Source: Helichrysum umbraculigerum | Taxonomy: Eukaryota > Streptophyta > Magnoliopsida > Asterales > Asteraceae | NCBI GenBank assembly: GCA_949592205.1 | Contig: CATIUR010000006.1 | Coordinates: 67,762,001 to 67,826,000 of the forward strand | Length of the DNA stretch: 64,000 nt | Direction of reading: 5' to 3' | Part shown: in pieces, positions 44,401-57,672 of the stretch | Layout of the letters: each line of letters starts with the position of its first letter | Numbering within the stretch: the first letter of the stretch is position 1 | Program-made: the position numbers and the translations under genes | The notes under the pieces: generated by a model | What the model was told of the DNA's origin: nothing | Databases searched by the model: none | Seen by the model: the letters and a program-made list of their open reading frames with translations, nothing else

Positions 44401-46366
44401 TAACTTTGTCTGGTTCAACATTGAAAATGTGAGGGAATCAAGGTTCCTGTATGAAATCTGCAACAAGCTATTCTGTAGTGCATAAATAGCTGCAGGTAAT
44501 CCAGATGCACTTAATGAGCCAATCAAAGTCCATTCCTTTAATGCTTTATTCAGACTACCATCTTTTGCCATGAGAAGCAGTGCACAAATAACCTATCACG
44601 TGAGCATGTAAACATATAACATAGAAAATTTAGGAAAACATAAGGTATGTAAGAAAAATATAAAGTACCTTTACTATCTCGCATGCTAAAACAGATGAAG
44701 TCACAATCACATCTCGCCTGTAGAATTAATAAGATGCAATCAAGTTATGGTAGCAAGATAGCTGGTTCCTTCTCTTGAAAAGTAAAAAGGACATCTATAC
44801 TTAAAGCAGTGGTAGCAACCGTCGATTGCTTTACATCATCTTAGCCTATAATCTACCATTCAACAAACTTGCTATCTCAATAGGGATGTACTGCCACCTT
44901 TTCAAATAAGTTACGGAATAAAATATCACTATTTGGGTTTTAGACATACTGGAAAGTAGAAGTTTGAGCTTGAAAAGTGGGCTTGGAGTTATATATATGG
45001 TTTTAACCTAAAACAAGCAAGAAAGGTCAAATGGATGTCACGTATCAGCAGGCCATACTGATACAGTGAAAAACTAATTCAAGATTTAGAAATTAGTGAA
45101 AAACAGGAAAAGGGAAAGCTTATCGTTGACAGTTGTTTGTAATATGATGGTTGTAAACATTGTTGCATAATTCGTTAATGGTGACATAACTTGGAATGTT
45201 AGTGGCAAGCATCCACCTTAGGCACAGTGTTAGCCAAAGCAAGGGAGAGAAACAATACAGGTAGGTAACTGAACTTTAAAGGAAAATATTTTAAGTACGT
45301 TTAAAAAACAAATATACAATTAAGGAGTATGACATTGGTATATCTAAGAGAAATATAGAATGCAGATTTAAGATTCAGTGATAGTTAAAGAAAGTAGTGA
45401 AAAAGTAATGATCACGACAAGACAAATCTTGGTGTAGTACCATAAGGTTACCCAAGAATCACTTTGAAATACATTCTTGCTCTGTTAGGGATGAGATGGA
45501 GATACAAAGCATCATATGCACTTAATTTTCTAAGAGGATGTCGAATTGATTGATGAGACCAAACACGTTTAACTCTAAACTAAAAGTGAGAACTAGTTTG
45601 CAACTTACCGATATTGAAAGAGTAATAGAAAATCTAAATAACTGTAAGTATGTCATATATATAAACTAGGAGGGATAAGTGCTAGAACGGTCAGCATTGA
45701 CAAGGAGGAAGTCAAATGAAATCAAACCTAGCAAGAAGTGTGTAGAACGACGGTACTCATTCACCAAAAGGCCAAAACTCTCATGAATTTACATCAATTT
45801 GATATTTTTATTGAGTTCCCTTTAGCATTGTAAGAAAATCCTGAGTATGTCAATGATGTAGGTGACTAGATCCCACAACTCTTTTCGTATACTAGCCCTC
45901 GTGTACATTTATACATCAATTTCATATTTTTACATCCTTTTGTGTGTTTATAAGTTCATGTTCGGACAGTTACAAGTGACATTCATTATTATTATTATTA
46001 TTATTATTCATTATAATCACAAAAATACTAATCCACCATCATATGAATACCTAATGATAGCAACAAATAAGCAGTGAAACAGAACACAATGCAATAATAG
46101 AAGCAACAGTTCATATACCATTCTCACCTTAATTCAACAAATTAGTCAATCAGTCAAATCCAACATGATCACATATAATACAAAATGATCGGTAGAATAT
46201 AGAAAAGATCAAGAATTTTAAATTAAAAAAAATACCCGATACATCGTTTGGAGATGAGAGGTTGAGCACCGTATTGAATTGTAAGTAATAAAGAATAAAA
46301 CCACACTTTTTTGTTAACGCCTGAATCGTTCTTTGAACCCAATGATTTAGATTTATACGACGCCAT
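41418..46366 (-). CDS. ROCK1: Nucleotide-sugar transporter, ROCK1/UDP-GlcNAc-type (328 aa, seven exons)
   Basis: Exons on the minus strand: 46366-46236, 44717-44669, 44592-44366, 43664-43466, 42933-42790, 42532-42458 and 41579-41418. They total 987 nt, in frame from MASYKSKSLGSKND to the stop after PYRAKKKEA. The product is a multi-spanning membrane protein of the nucleotide-sugar/CMP-sialate transporter family: KKVWFYSLLLTIQYGAQPLI, then LQNSLLQISYRNLDSLTFSM and LNQTKLIFTALFTY (the conserved family block), and GGILVGLVTSYAGGVRK. It is closest, from memory, to Arabidopsis ROCK1, an ER/Golgi exchanger for UDP-GlcNAc and UDP-GalNAc. I chose the second Met (46366); an in-frame ATG at 46444 would add a hydrophilic leader. 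The C-terminal Lys-Lys residues fit ER retrieval. The intron after exon six begins GC rather than GT. The first intron is 1.5 kb. Confidence 0.88.
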
Positions 46367-46444
46367 TGATGAGATATAACAATTAGGGTTTTGTTTTTCA
46401 GTTAATTGTTTGTTTTTTCTCCTTTGATGAGTTTCTGTTACCAA

Positions 46445-47803
46445 AAATCTTTACATGATTTTTTTTTGGTTAGAAATGAGTCTTCGTTGAAAAGCAAATC
46501 CTGGGGTTTTTCACTTTTTCTTGCTTTTCTAACTTTTCAACAATTGCATTTAAGTCCCTTTAGTTTAAATTTAGCTGATATAAACACACTTACCAAGTTT
46601 GTTTTACAAAATTCGTTTTGTAATTAAGTTGAATCTACCTAGGGGTATAACGCGTGTGATAAATAAGTTGAGGGGTAAAATAGTTTATTTCTTCTATTGG
46701 AAGGCGGAAATTAAAAAATTGAAAATAATATCTCTAAAGATATTCTTTAACATGATTTCAAAAATCTTAAGGGGCAGTTACCCCTTGTAAATTCGTCCTT
46801 GGTAACGTGATTGATCCAATTCGCAAACTACTCGAGACTGAATAGGTAAACGATTATAAAAAAAACTCGATTTAAGTTAAGTTGAGTTGAACTTGAGCTT
46901 GAGTATCAAAACACTAAGCTTGTAAAGAGTTGTGACCATTAACGTCTAATCAAGCTTGTATCATTTTAGAATTTTACCCTTCTATATACGTGAATTGTAA
47001 GTGTGTGCTATCTAATTAAATCGAGCTTAATGATGCCAAGTCGAGCCTCGAGTTTCACAATCGAGTAGTAGATACCTTATTTACCAACTAATGTACAAAA
47101 AGTAGAAATGACTTGGGTAAAATAGGGGCTCGTGTCTATTTTTGTCTAATTGAATCCTAGTTGGAAGCAATTTAAAGCAGTTACTCAAAAAGTTGTTAAT
47201 CAATAGAATCTAACGGGAACATGTAAAAGCTTGAAACATACCTTACGAAAACTCAAGGACCACAAAACAACCAAATAAGATCATTAAAGATCAAAAAACA
47301 TGATTACAAGTTCCATCTTTCTGTGACACAAGCTTAGGAGGCTCCATGGTTACATCATTAGTTGTTCTGTTAGTTTTGTTTGGTAGTATTGGCTCTCGAT
47401 ATCATAATAACGTTGGTTTATTCTTAATGAACATTCAGTTGTTATGATGTCTATCTTGGTTAGATATATAATTTGCGACAGCATTAGGCTGTGGAAGCAC
47501 TGCATATTTCTATTGGCTACAATGTCCATTAATATTATGTAGATTTCAACTCTTGAGATGTCAAATTAAGTCGAGCGAGATACCAGTTTCAGTTCTAACT
47601 TGTAAAAATACATGCATACCCCATTAATATAATCGCATAGTTACATATATTATTGCCCAAAGTATGCATACCCCGTTAAATTAATCGCGTAGACACATAC
47701 ATTATTTTTCCAAAGACAATATAATATATGAATCTATTGCGTAGATACATACAAGATGACATGATTTGAGACTTAAGAAGATAGCAAAAGCAAGTAAACA
47801 TAT
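46445..47803. other. Intergenic region between divergent ROCK1-like start and aminotransferase 3-prime end
   Basis: No gene, terminal repeat or RNA gene was recognised. The first few hundred bases upstream of 46366 (minus strand) are the transporter promoter. Confidence 0.4.
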
Positions 47804-50538
47804 TTAAAGAGAGATGGGGGGCTTGAGAACACCGATAGCTTTCTTGATTCTCTCGGTAGCCTTCTCAAGAGTGGAGAGGGATGTAGCATAAGAAATACGA
47901 ACACAAGTATCATCACCAAATGCGTCCCCGGGGACAAGGGAAACCTGAGAATTTCAATATAAACCATTCAATCATGATTTGTCATATATATACCAATAAA
48001 GGAGCAATCATCCGCGTAGTAGTTGAAAATATGGAGGGCTGAAAGTGTAAGAAAACATTTAGAAAAATGGTCTCAACAGCTCATGGGTCTATGTAAAATT
48101 ATGCAGTTATATGTAGTTTTGTACTGCTCATGGTTCTTATATGAAAACTGAATATTTGACAGTAACACATGTTATTTGATTTATCTAATGGCTCTCAATC
48201 TTATGAAATATGAATCATGTCGGTTGTTGTGATGACACACAAAAAGAGTATATCCGGAGTTAAAAGAAAAAGCAGAGGCTTGTACCTGACATTTCTTTAA
48301 GAAATAGCGACACAAAGACTCCGAACCATTAATCAACCCGAAGTCATCAACCCTCGTGCCATAATAAAAGCTGAAATCAAGGAAGATGTAGAAAGCACCC
48401 TGTAAAAGGCAAGTTTTAGAACCAAAATGTCAAGTACAAGGTAAACAACACAAGCATAGGTAAACACAAGGACATGCACATGAATCAACTTTGATCAATC
48501 TTCTATTATCGGTAAGAAACTTTTCTCGCTTAAAAAAGTTATTTAAGCTAATCTTTAACCTTAGCTTCACGTAAACAGTTTCTAATCGCCCCATCACACT
48601 AATGTCACTAAACAAAATTGTAACTCTACCTGAGGTTCAAATACTTTGACACCATCCAATTCTGCAAAAGCTTTGACCAAAAAATCTCGTCGTTCTCGAA
48701 ATGCTTTTACCATATGTGATATGGTTTCTCCACCTGCATATCCCATTCCTAAAGCAGCCACAGCGGCTTTCTGAGAAATACTACTAGCACCCGAAGTCGA
48801 CTAAATCAACAAACGACATGAATCAGTTGAGTCATTAATGAATATACCATATTCAACAACAGAATTAGCTGAAAGATGATTAATATGATTTATTAGATCC
48901 CTAATAAGTCCATTGCAAGTAGCAACCAATAACTACATCTATTGATTAAGAAGATACTGGTGTAGTCTAGCGTTTTAACGCATGTAAATGTTGATCATGT
49001 TTCAGATAGGAAAGTGGATAATTTGACATGTGATGGCTTTATGTACCTGACTTTGAATTTTTCCAGATGCAGCAACAAAGTGTTTGGGACCAGCAATATA
49101 ACCAAGTCTCCAACCAGTCATCGCAAAAGCCTAAACAAAATGCACACAAAGTGAGCCATGGCTAATTCGATATTGTACAAAGATTGTATAAGGAACCAAA
49201 TTATTAATGCAGCTATACACCTTAGAGAATCCGTTGACTGTTAGTGTACGTTCCCACATGCCAGGCAAAGATGCAAAGCTCGTGTGTACAGCTGGCGCAA
49301 ATATTATGTGCTCATATGTTTCATCAGAGAGCACCTAAAAAGAACCAATTACAATGAGGTTCATATTAGTTAACAAGTAATAAGTTGTGGTAGGATCAAA
49401 TATTCTACCAGGAGTCTTGGATGCTTTGCAACAACTTGAGCAATCTCTTCAAGTAGTTTCTTAGGATAAACGGCCCCTGTTGGGTTACATGGAGAACAAA
49501 GAATTAGCAGTCTCGACTTCTCCGTAAGCTTAGATTCCAGAAGCTTTGGATCCAAAAGAAAATTTTCAGAGATGCTTGTGGAAAGAATCACAGGTGTTGC
49601 ATCAGCCAGGCGTGCCAATTCAGGGTAACTTACCCAATAGGGAGCTGGAATTATAACCTGAAAAGGGAGAAAGATGTACCTATTGAGTATGGTATTTTTC
49701 TGAAATAAACATGTAAATTGAACTAGACCTCATCTCCTGGTGAACAAACAGCAAGGACTGCTTGTAGCATACTCTGCTTTGCCCCATTACTAACCACAAT
49801 TTCATCAGGTATGTAAGAAATATTATTCTCCTCTACAAAAAGAAATATAAGGAAATATTTAGGACACGCTTGGTGAAAATAACTGATAGCTGGAATTGCA
49901 AGCCGAAGCCTCTATCTAACAAACTCTATAAAACTTCTACATGTAAAGGATGGAACTTACCTTTTAGTTTCTTACATATTGCGGTTCGTAGTTCCAGGGT
50001 ACCAACATTAGAAGTATACCTTGTGTAACCTTCACGAATCGCATTTATTCCAGCCTAATTAAAGTTAGCAACATATAAATATGTCAACACCTACATATAG
50101 CAACAAAAAGAGTTAAAAATATAGTACTACACCGATATATCATCAAAATAATCCACCTCAGCAATGACAGCAGGTGTATCAAAATCAGATTCTCCAGTAG
50201 CTAAACGAATGACAGGAACACCTGCTTCTATAAGTGCAGCTGCTTCATCAATTAGTGCTACTGTTTTTGAAGGCCTTATTAAAGTTACTCGCGGGCCTAA
50301 AGTTGTATCGAGTTGCATTTTCTGTGAGTAGCTTTCTGCTCTTACCATTAAAACATTTTTATACAAGTTACACCATCTTCTAGTCTTTAAAGATCTACAT
50401 AAATATAAAAATACAAATCAAACCAAAAGAATAATAATGCTAAATGCTAAGAAAGTAACAACGCGAAATCACATCATACTTAGAGAAGATTGTTGATCTG
50501 GTACATGTGTAACAAGTTCCACATACCTGAGCAGTCAT
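47804..50538 (-). CDS. PAT: Plastid aspartate / prephenate aminotransferase (455 aa, ten exons)
   Basis: Exons: 50538-50480, 50394-50157, 50054-49961, 49832-49729, 49657-49409, 49334-49221, 49130-49047, 48800-48630, 48399-48286 and 47944-47804 (1368 nt). The product is a class I, PLP-dependent aminotransferase of the bifunctional aspartate and glutamate/aspartate-prephenate type. In plastids this makes arogenate for phenylalanine and tyrosine. Markers: YTRYTSNVGTLELR, VSNGAKQSMLQAVL, PAPYWVSYPE, CSPCNPTGAVYP, LSDETYEHI and the PLP Lys in NGFSKAFAMTGWRLGY (about Lys286). Exon 1 uses a CTAA|GTATGA donor and gives MTAQVCGTCYTCTRSTIFSK, a Ser/Thr-rich, basic leader without acidic residues, as expected for a transit peptide. 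The conserved GEPDFDTP is GESDFDTP here (Ser89), an unusual change near the substrate pocket. Everything else appears intact. Confidence 0.88.
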
Positions 50539-51715
50539 GTGTTCGATTAAACGGAAGGAAAAAAAAAAAAATCTTTGCTGAATTTGAGGTTAAATCAAAA
50601 ACCTGAAGCATGGAGTATATTTGAAGAGCAAGGACAAGACATGCACTAGATTTAAAGAAGATGAATATGTGAAGTGGAAATCGATCTGGAGTTGGTATTT
50701 CTTATTACTATAACTTACTTTAATTTGTTTTATGCAACATAAAAAAGTCATTGTATTTTATTACTACGTATTAATTTTGTCAGTGTTTATCCAAAGTTTA
50801 TTTCTTATTGGACAAAGTTCTGGCTTTATAGATATAATAAAACCATTTTTCTGGTAACATTTTCTATTGTAAACATAATGACAGAGAGCTGTTATATTAA
50901 TTATAGTTTTAGGACCAATTAGGACTCAAATAAACTATCTAAATTTGGGTTTATAATGTTCTAGTTTGGGTTCTTAGCAATGTCCCCAACTGTATTAAAA
51001 AAATAAATGGACATAATGTTCACTAAGTTCAATTATTTTGGTATTAATTAAAATTTTGTTTGCCAAGATCATAATCATTAAATATAGGAGGTGTAGTCTG
51101 GAATTTAGTTTTGAGAGACGAACTTAAAACCAATTTTTTTTATAAGTGGGCGAATATTAAAAATATATTTAAATAAATATAATTTTGTATTTTTAAAGGC
51201 GACGAATATGAAAATTACCCTGAATTACTCTCGATAATACAAATGATTTAGCGGGGGCGATTGCTTACATTGTCCCCGCATGTCTCCGTCGCTAATTAAC
51301 TAATGAAAATCCAAAAATAAATATGATGAGCTAGTAATTATTTTGGTTACCATTAGAGGAGATAGATATTGTATAGTAGTTTAAAACATTGATATCAAAT
51401 AATAACATGTAAAAAGTATCTACGCATTATATGGGAGTGAAATAAGGGCTGTGTTTGGGATTGCTTATCTTCAACTCACGTACTTAACTTCATATTATAC
51501 ACTTTAAAATTTTTTGTACTTTTTATATCTTTTTTATTTAAATAATTGACTTTAGAAAACGGTTATAAGACGTATGAGTTAACTATAACCTAAATTAATC
51601 GACTCCCCTATACAAATATCGTAATGGTTTAATTAATTTCTATTTCATGGTCACTAATCATCAATGTTTAAATATTACTGGTACTATTTTTCACTATCAT
51701 AAGATCGTATGGTTA
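50539..51715. other. Intergenic region upstream of the aminotransferase, no supported gene
   Basis: AT-rich sequence including the aminotransferase promoter. A GGGCTGTGTTTGGGATTGC word near 51447 looks like one end of a MITE, but no partner was found. Confidence 0.4.
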
Positions 51716-51810
51716 CGGGGTGTTTGGATTTGCTTATTTAGAGTTGATAAACTCCAGTTTATCAGCTTCATAATCAATTTAAATTTATTGCTCCCTTGTC
51801 CAAACACCCC
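51716..51810. mobile_element. Very short Tourist-like MITE
   Basis: GGGGTGTTTGGA on the left and TCCAAACACCCC on the right form terminal inverted repeats about 95 bp apart. TTA is found next to both ends (with one extra base on the left), consistent with PIF/Harbinger insertion. Confidence 0.5.
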
Positions 51811-51899
51811 TTATAAATAAACTTGGCTTAAAAAAAAAAAAAAAACCCGGTCCAATCAATTAGAAAAACAGAAACCATGAAGGCATGAATGCCAATTTA

Positions 51900-52013
51900 C
51901 GCCGCTTAATTGAATTTTGTGTTCTGTTATTTTCACTTCTCGAATCATTTTGCATCTTCAATCGTCTCAAATCACTTGGTTGTTGTAGTCTACCAGTTAT
52001 CGTTGCTGTTTCA
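51900..52013 (+). other. Probable 5-prime untranslated exon of the uL23 gene
   Basis: A CT-rich leader (TTTTCACTTCTCGAATC, CATCTTCAATCGTCTC) ends GTTTCAG before a GTCAGC donor at 52014, and a matching acceptor GGATTTAG lies at about 53600, just before the uL23 start codon. A long 5-prime intron is common in such plant genes. This is inference from splice signals only. Confidence 0.4.
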
Positions 52014-53617
52014 GGTCAGCTTCTTTTTATCTAAATTAGGGTTACTATTAATGCATAAAATTGTATAATCGCTTAATTACGCCACATTACTGGTTCGAAA
52101 CTCGATTATGATTTTGTTGTTATTGTGTTATACTTTTTGTTCTTCTTTACGATCTGTATGTTAGGTTAATAAAAAATATTCTAAATGAATACATTTTTAC
52201 TGTAAAAAAATGGATTTAGGATAGTGAAGTTTTTTGAAAAAAGTTTAATGCTTTTTATTTTGTAGGATCACTTATATATATGATTTCATTGTTTTTTTAG
52301 ACTTTAGGGTTTTACGTAGGTTTTCGATTTGGGGGTTTTTCCTGGTTTCTATTTGTTGTGGATAACAAATGAGTTCAACTGTTTTGCAAAAACTCTAAGG
52401 AAATCAATCACAGGCCATAGATGCAATAGAGTTGATTTCGATTTGTTAATGTTTTCATCTTAGAAATCTAATCTTAAGATTCTTGTTTTTTACGAGAATT
52501 ATCTAATATTGTTGCATTTGTGCCTTGGAGGTGTTCGATGTATTGCCTTAAAGAAACTGTATTCCAAAAACAATGTATCTGAGTAAATAAGTAATTCATG
52601 TTCAGCAATGCTACCTTGACTTATAATATATGTGGGTGTTATGGCTTCTACTGTGTTGCATTGTCATGGTAACATGTACGAGTCATCGAAATGTAATGCA
52701 TATGCATAAGCATATATCGTTCTTATACTATATATATCCTCTTTAGTACTCGTGCAAGTGTGCAACATAGATTTCGTTTTGGTAATTTGAGTGCAAATAA
52801 AGATTGTTTTTCAGAGTTATTGCACACATATGCAAATCTCTTAAGGTATTTGTGGCTCTATACCTCTATCTAGTGTATCCATCATATTCTCTAGGATTCT
52901 TTATCACTTTATAACTCCCGTTATCAAGTCAAAACTTATATCTAAAAACCACTTAAAGTAATCAAACTCCTCTTCTGTTAGTTTTCTCCTCCTCTAATTG
53001 TCTATTTCACTATATCCATGAACATAACCTGATCTCTGGGTTATTCTTACCCATCAACGTTTCATTTATTAATTTGAATTCCATATGTGAACTGCAACAA
53101 TTAGAGCAGAACCACCTGCAACAATGAATAATCCCATTATTTGTATATAAAGCCAGTTTTGCCTTGATCTGTTATTAACTACACAACTCTAAAAGGTTGA
53201 TGATTTCTTCTACTTAGTTGCTTCATTGTAAAGCTTTGCGGATAGGCAAGTATTTGTATATTCAATTCAAATTTCTTTTGATATGATGCTATAACCTTTT
53301 AGTTTAGTACATAGCACTTTCATATGTGCATCTAATTAACTCTGGAGAATACGATAGTTAACAGGTCAACACAACTCAACCTGTTTTGACCCGTTGCTAA
53401 ATATCACCCATTTGACCTCCCCATTGGATTGGATTACCAATCCCATCATCAGATCTGACCGAGCTCGCTATTAATTTTTTTATGTAGTCTTACTTGATTG
53501 ATGGAATGCTTGCAACTGTATAGGGTTGAAGAAAAAGTGGCTTTCTCTCCTACTATATGATTAACTGATGAGTTTCTTTTTCTTCATATATTGGATTTAG
53601 GGGTTTCAACTTAAAAC

Positions 53618-54259
53618 ATGGGGAGTCGCTTGGGAAGAAGAGTGGTTAACTTTGCTAATATTCCAATTAAGCTTCTTATGCCCACTTCTTTCTCCAACAT
53701 CACTGAAATTGCTCTCAAAACCATCCCCTCTGCTTCTAAGGTACCCATCCTGACACACAAATATTACTTTTCTGCACATTGAATTAAATTCTGTTGTATG
53801 TTAAATCTAATTAATGTCTTTGTTGCCTTCTAATTCTGGTTTTAGATTGAAATTAAGAGAGTTTTGGAATCACTATATGGATTTGAAGTCGATGAAGTTA
53901 GAACCCTCAACATGGACGGAAAGAGGAAGAAGAGAGGTGGACTCCTGATTGCAAAACCTGATTACAAAAAAGCATATGTTACTTTAAGGAACCCACTTTC
54001 AATATCCCCAGACCTGTACCCGATTCGTGTGATTGAAGAGGAGAAGAAGAACATGAGCAAGCAGTCTAAGTCCACTATTGTTGAAGGTGATGAAACAACA
54101 AAGACACATTGGCTTGACGGAAGCGGGGTTAAGAAGCCGACCGGTTACGGTGGCAGAGAGCGGCGCACGGTGACAGACCGTGGGGGAAGTGGTGGCTCCT
54201 CTAGCAACACTCCGACATCCAAGTTTCCTTGGACTAAAATGCGAGCTTCCGTTAGGTAG
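53618..54259 (+). CDS. Organellar (mitochondrial-type) ribosomal protein uL23 (178 aa, two exons)
   Basis: Exons 53618-53740 and 53846-54259 join in phase 0. The protein starts MGSRLGRRVVNFANIPIKLL, then MPTSFSNITEIALKTIPSAS and IEIKRVLESLYGFEVDEVRT, then LNMDGKRKKRGG and PDYKKAYVTLR. This is the L23 fold, which binds 23S rRNA near the peptide exit tunnel. The C-terminal extension (from about residue 110) is hydrophilic, Gly/Ser/Lys-rich and longer than in bacterial L23, as in the nuclear-encoded plant L23/L15e-family proteins. The basic N-terminus, lacking acidic residues, could act in mitochondrial targeting. The gene looks intact. Confidence 0.85.
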
Positions 54260-55550
54260 ATTTTTGTTGCCCCCTTGGTTTTATTGACTAATGTGTACTC
54301 TAGGTGGTTGAAAATGCCCAGCCAAACATTATATTATTCTGCTTTGATATTGTTTTTTTCTTGTAGTATTTTTTAGTTGATTCTGTTTGGGAGTTTCATA
54401 TAAATGAATCGCTTATGTCAATTGAATAAGTCTAGGGATGATCTTACTCTATTGAGGTCATTGGAGTTTTATATTTGCTGATTCTGTGTAGTGTGTACTG
54501 CTTAGCTTATTTTATTAAGTAATATGCACTCTATATGTTTGGTCTTTGAGAATTAGTTATAATTACTTAATTAGACACTTGGGTTTTTTGTTTTGTTTTG
54601 GTGTTTATGGTCAATTTTGTCTGGGAATTTTACATAAACGAGTTTCTTTTAGCTACTCAACAAGTTCAGGGATGATGTTTCTGGTCGAGTCTTGTTTGCT
54701 ATCGCTTGTGTTCTCTTAACTTGTTTTGAGATGTATCGTGATTACATTGTGACGAGGAACCGACGGTTCACTGTATGAGTTTTGTCCTTACATTAAAAAG
54801 GTTATGGTCAAGTTATCTGCTAAATGTCCAAGTTGGAGCTTTTTACAGGTATTTATTAGAACCATGTGCGAAAGATGAGAGATGAGTAGGTAATGGTGAT
54901 GGTGAAATATCTGGGTTGGAAGGAAGGTGATGATACAGTTATAAATTGAGGTGGCTAATCGGGTGGGTTGGGCAAAGGGTCAAATGGGTTTGAGGTGAAA
55001 ACCAGGACTTCCAAGTACATGTCAAACAGGTTGGATTCGTTCAATGAATTTTTTGTTCAACGTTGTTAATACTTACTTGATGATGGAAGATTATATGGAT
55101 ACGTCTGTTTAAGATTCTTCTGTCAAGCTAGTATAATATATTTCACTTTTTAAATGGGTCCAAATTGCTGCCACCTTTAGTTATAATAAGGATGCTGTGT
55201 TTAATGTTGACATCCCATGGACTTCAAGATTTACTTTACTGTGAACTGTAAGAAGACTTGCTATGGTGGTTGTGATGTTATGATTAACAGGTATGCTACA
55301 TACGTTAAGGCAGTGTGATTTACAAAACTAGTATGCTTAAACCATACATATCTTAGATGGGTCAAAAGATTGTAGTTTACTTGATATTCTACAAATAATT
55401 TATGTGTTACCAGACAGTATGCATAATGCATGTGCATGTGAACAGCTCAATTGTTTAATTGTGGGATAAAAAGTTCATACATAAAGCTAGGAATAAAATC
55501 AAACTAATGTATTAACTGATACAAAATAAAACATGAAAACAAGTGAATTT
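54260..55550. other. Downstream region of uL23, no supported gene
   Basis: Includes the probable uL23 3-prime untranslated region. No repeats with clear ends or coding regions were seen. Confidence 0.4.
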
Positions 55551-55554
55551 TACT

Positions 55555-55735
55555 AAACCATTACAAGATAGCTTAGTGGTTGGCGTCATGATATATTCTT
55601 ACAAGAAAAGTGTCGCGTGAAAACCTGGTTAGACCTCGTACATCTGAATTGAAAGTGTCGACTGTCGAGTTATAACATGGTTAGACCTCGTACATCCGAA
55701 TTAATAATGATCGTCCTCCCCGGGTAACCTAAACA
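55555..55735 (+). mobile_element. Diverged tRNA-derived SINE, relative of the one at 16950
   Basis: ACCATTACAAGATAGCTTAG, TGGTTGGCGTCATGATAT and GTTAGACCTCGTACATC correspond to ACCATCACAGGATAGCCTAG, TGGTTGGCGTCCTGTTAT and GTTAGGCCGCGTACATC in the 16950-17171 copy. The GTTAGACCTCGTACATC part is duplicated here. Box B is degraded. Confidence 0.6.
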
Positions 55736-57400
55736 GAGAAAACATACATTCTCCGTTTATTCGTTTGCAAGTAGTTTTCACTACATTTTCTGAAAATAAA
55801 TCAAGTAGAAAGATAAATGATCTTTTATGTGTAACTGATGATAGTCTAGCACAAATAACATGTTAATCAGTAATTATTATTATAAAAATTAAATGAACAA
55901 AAAGAATATAATAATGCATTCTAATCGGTTTATAGAAAAAAAAACGTTCGTACATGTGGGTACCACTTCTCTATAAAAATAAAATTAGTGAATTGATTAT
56001 TGACTCAATGCATAGTGGATCACCAGTTCACCACCACTAAATCTTTCATTCAAGTGAGATTATTCGTACCGTACGTAATATAACTTTAAAAACAGAGATA
56101 ATTGTTTTAACAAACTTACTAATTAAGTTAAGATGTGTAATGTATTAGTCGTTGGGTTCCATATGGACCAAAGTCGAAAGGCTTAGATTTTAGTGTTATG
56201 CAGGAGCGGAGCCACGTTGAAGTAGCGGTCGTTACGGGTCCATTCGATAACACGGTGTAAATTTCATATAACAAGTTTCATTTTTTGCTGCATTATTCGT
56301 TTGTGCTACAAGTATACAAAAATTGAGATACCCCTGTTATGGGTCACCCTAAATCCTTAATCCGCCAGTTATGTTATGTGTTTTGGTTGTAGTACCTACG
56401 TGTACTAAGGTGATTGATTGGATGTTTCGAAGAGTAACGAGAATAAACTTGATAGGCTATATTATCACCAGTGAATTAAGAACTTGAAGTGACCCGTTAC
56501 ATGATTTTTTTCATACCAACAAATAAATAAATAAAAATTATGAAAATGTACGATTTTATAAAAAATGATATAATTACATTAGTTTCTAACTTAATAACAT
56601 ACGAAATAGACTAATCATTTTGTAGCACAAGTTGTTTTCACCACCAGCACTAATAGAAAAATTAATATATTTTAAAAAGGATTTACGCCTAAAAAAAATC
56701 ATCATCATTACTATGTATAATGCTACGATTGATTACTTAAGAAAATTCTCACTTTTTTTCAATTAATCACTTGTGAACTAAGTTCTAGTTTGATACTTCG
56801 ATTAGGTGTGTCAATATCAAAATTTTGTACATGCATCATAAATTCATAATTATTGAAACTTGAAAACTAAGTCCGTGTGTACAACACACCTACTCTCCAT
56901 ATCGAATTGACCATTCATTTTTATAGTAATTAGCATTTGCTTTGAAATATAAATATTGTTTTGAGATAGAGATATCTATCATCATAATAACATCATTAAC
57001 AAAAGTTAAAATAACACACATACATAAAATAAAAATAAAAATAAAAAATACAATGTAGATTTATATGACGGAGAAATGATGTAAAAATTGACGGATTCCA
57101 ATCCAATTTATAAGTACAAAATCATAAATAAATAAATACATTAAGGTTCTTAGTGTCAACGTCATTTTAAAAGAAAAAACGGGTAATCTTAGCTGTTAAT
57201 TAATCTCAACTATTAATTTGTGTGTAATATTTGCAATTTGCGACAAAAGATTGAAACTGGTCATCCATCTATGTTTTTGACTGTTAATTATGCGATTTAC
57301 CTGTCTCATGTTAACCGTGAAATCGATCGGTGAGGTAACCGGAAAGGCCGGTTTACTTTTTTTTTTTTCCTTGCTAATTCTATCATATAAATAAAAAGTT
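55736..57400. other. Intergenic region upstream of the Rab gene, no supported gene
   Basis: AT-rich with no recognised gene or bounded repeat. CT-rich text at about 57470-57545 is the probable Rab leader. Confidence 0.4.
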
Positions 57401-57672
57401 GGCGGTTTATTGTCCGTGTCATATAAATATGTAACCCGATTGAAAAATCAAATCAAACCCAGTTTCTTTCTTGATTTCTCCTCTTTCTCTCTCTCATTTT
57501 TTCCGAATTTGTCTCTGTTTTCCTCTTTCTTTCTCTCTCTAAAACAATTTTTTTACAGATTCAGATCTGATCTCCTCTTTCTGTTTGCTAACAGAACACA
57601 GACAGTTATCGATAAACAGCTGCTGCTGAATTCATAATCATAATCATAATCATAATCAATTAATTCATAATA

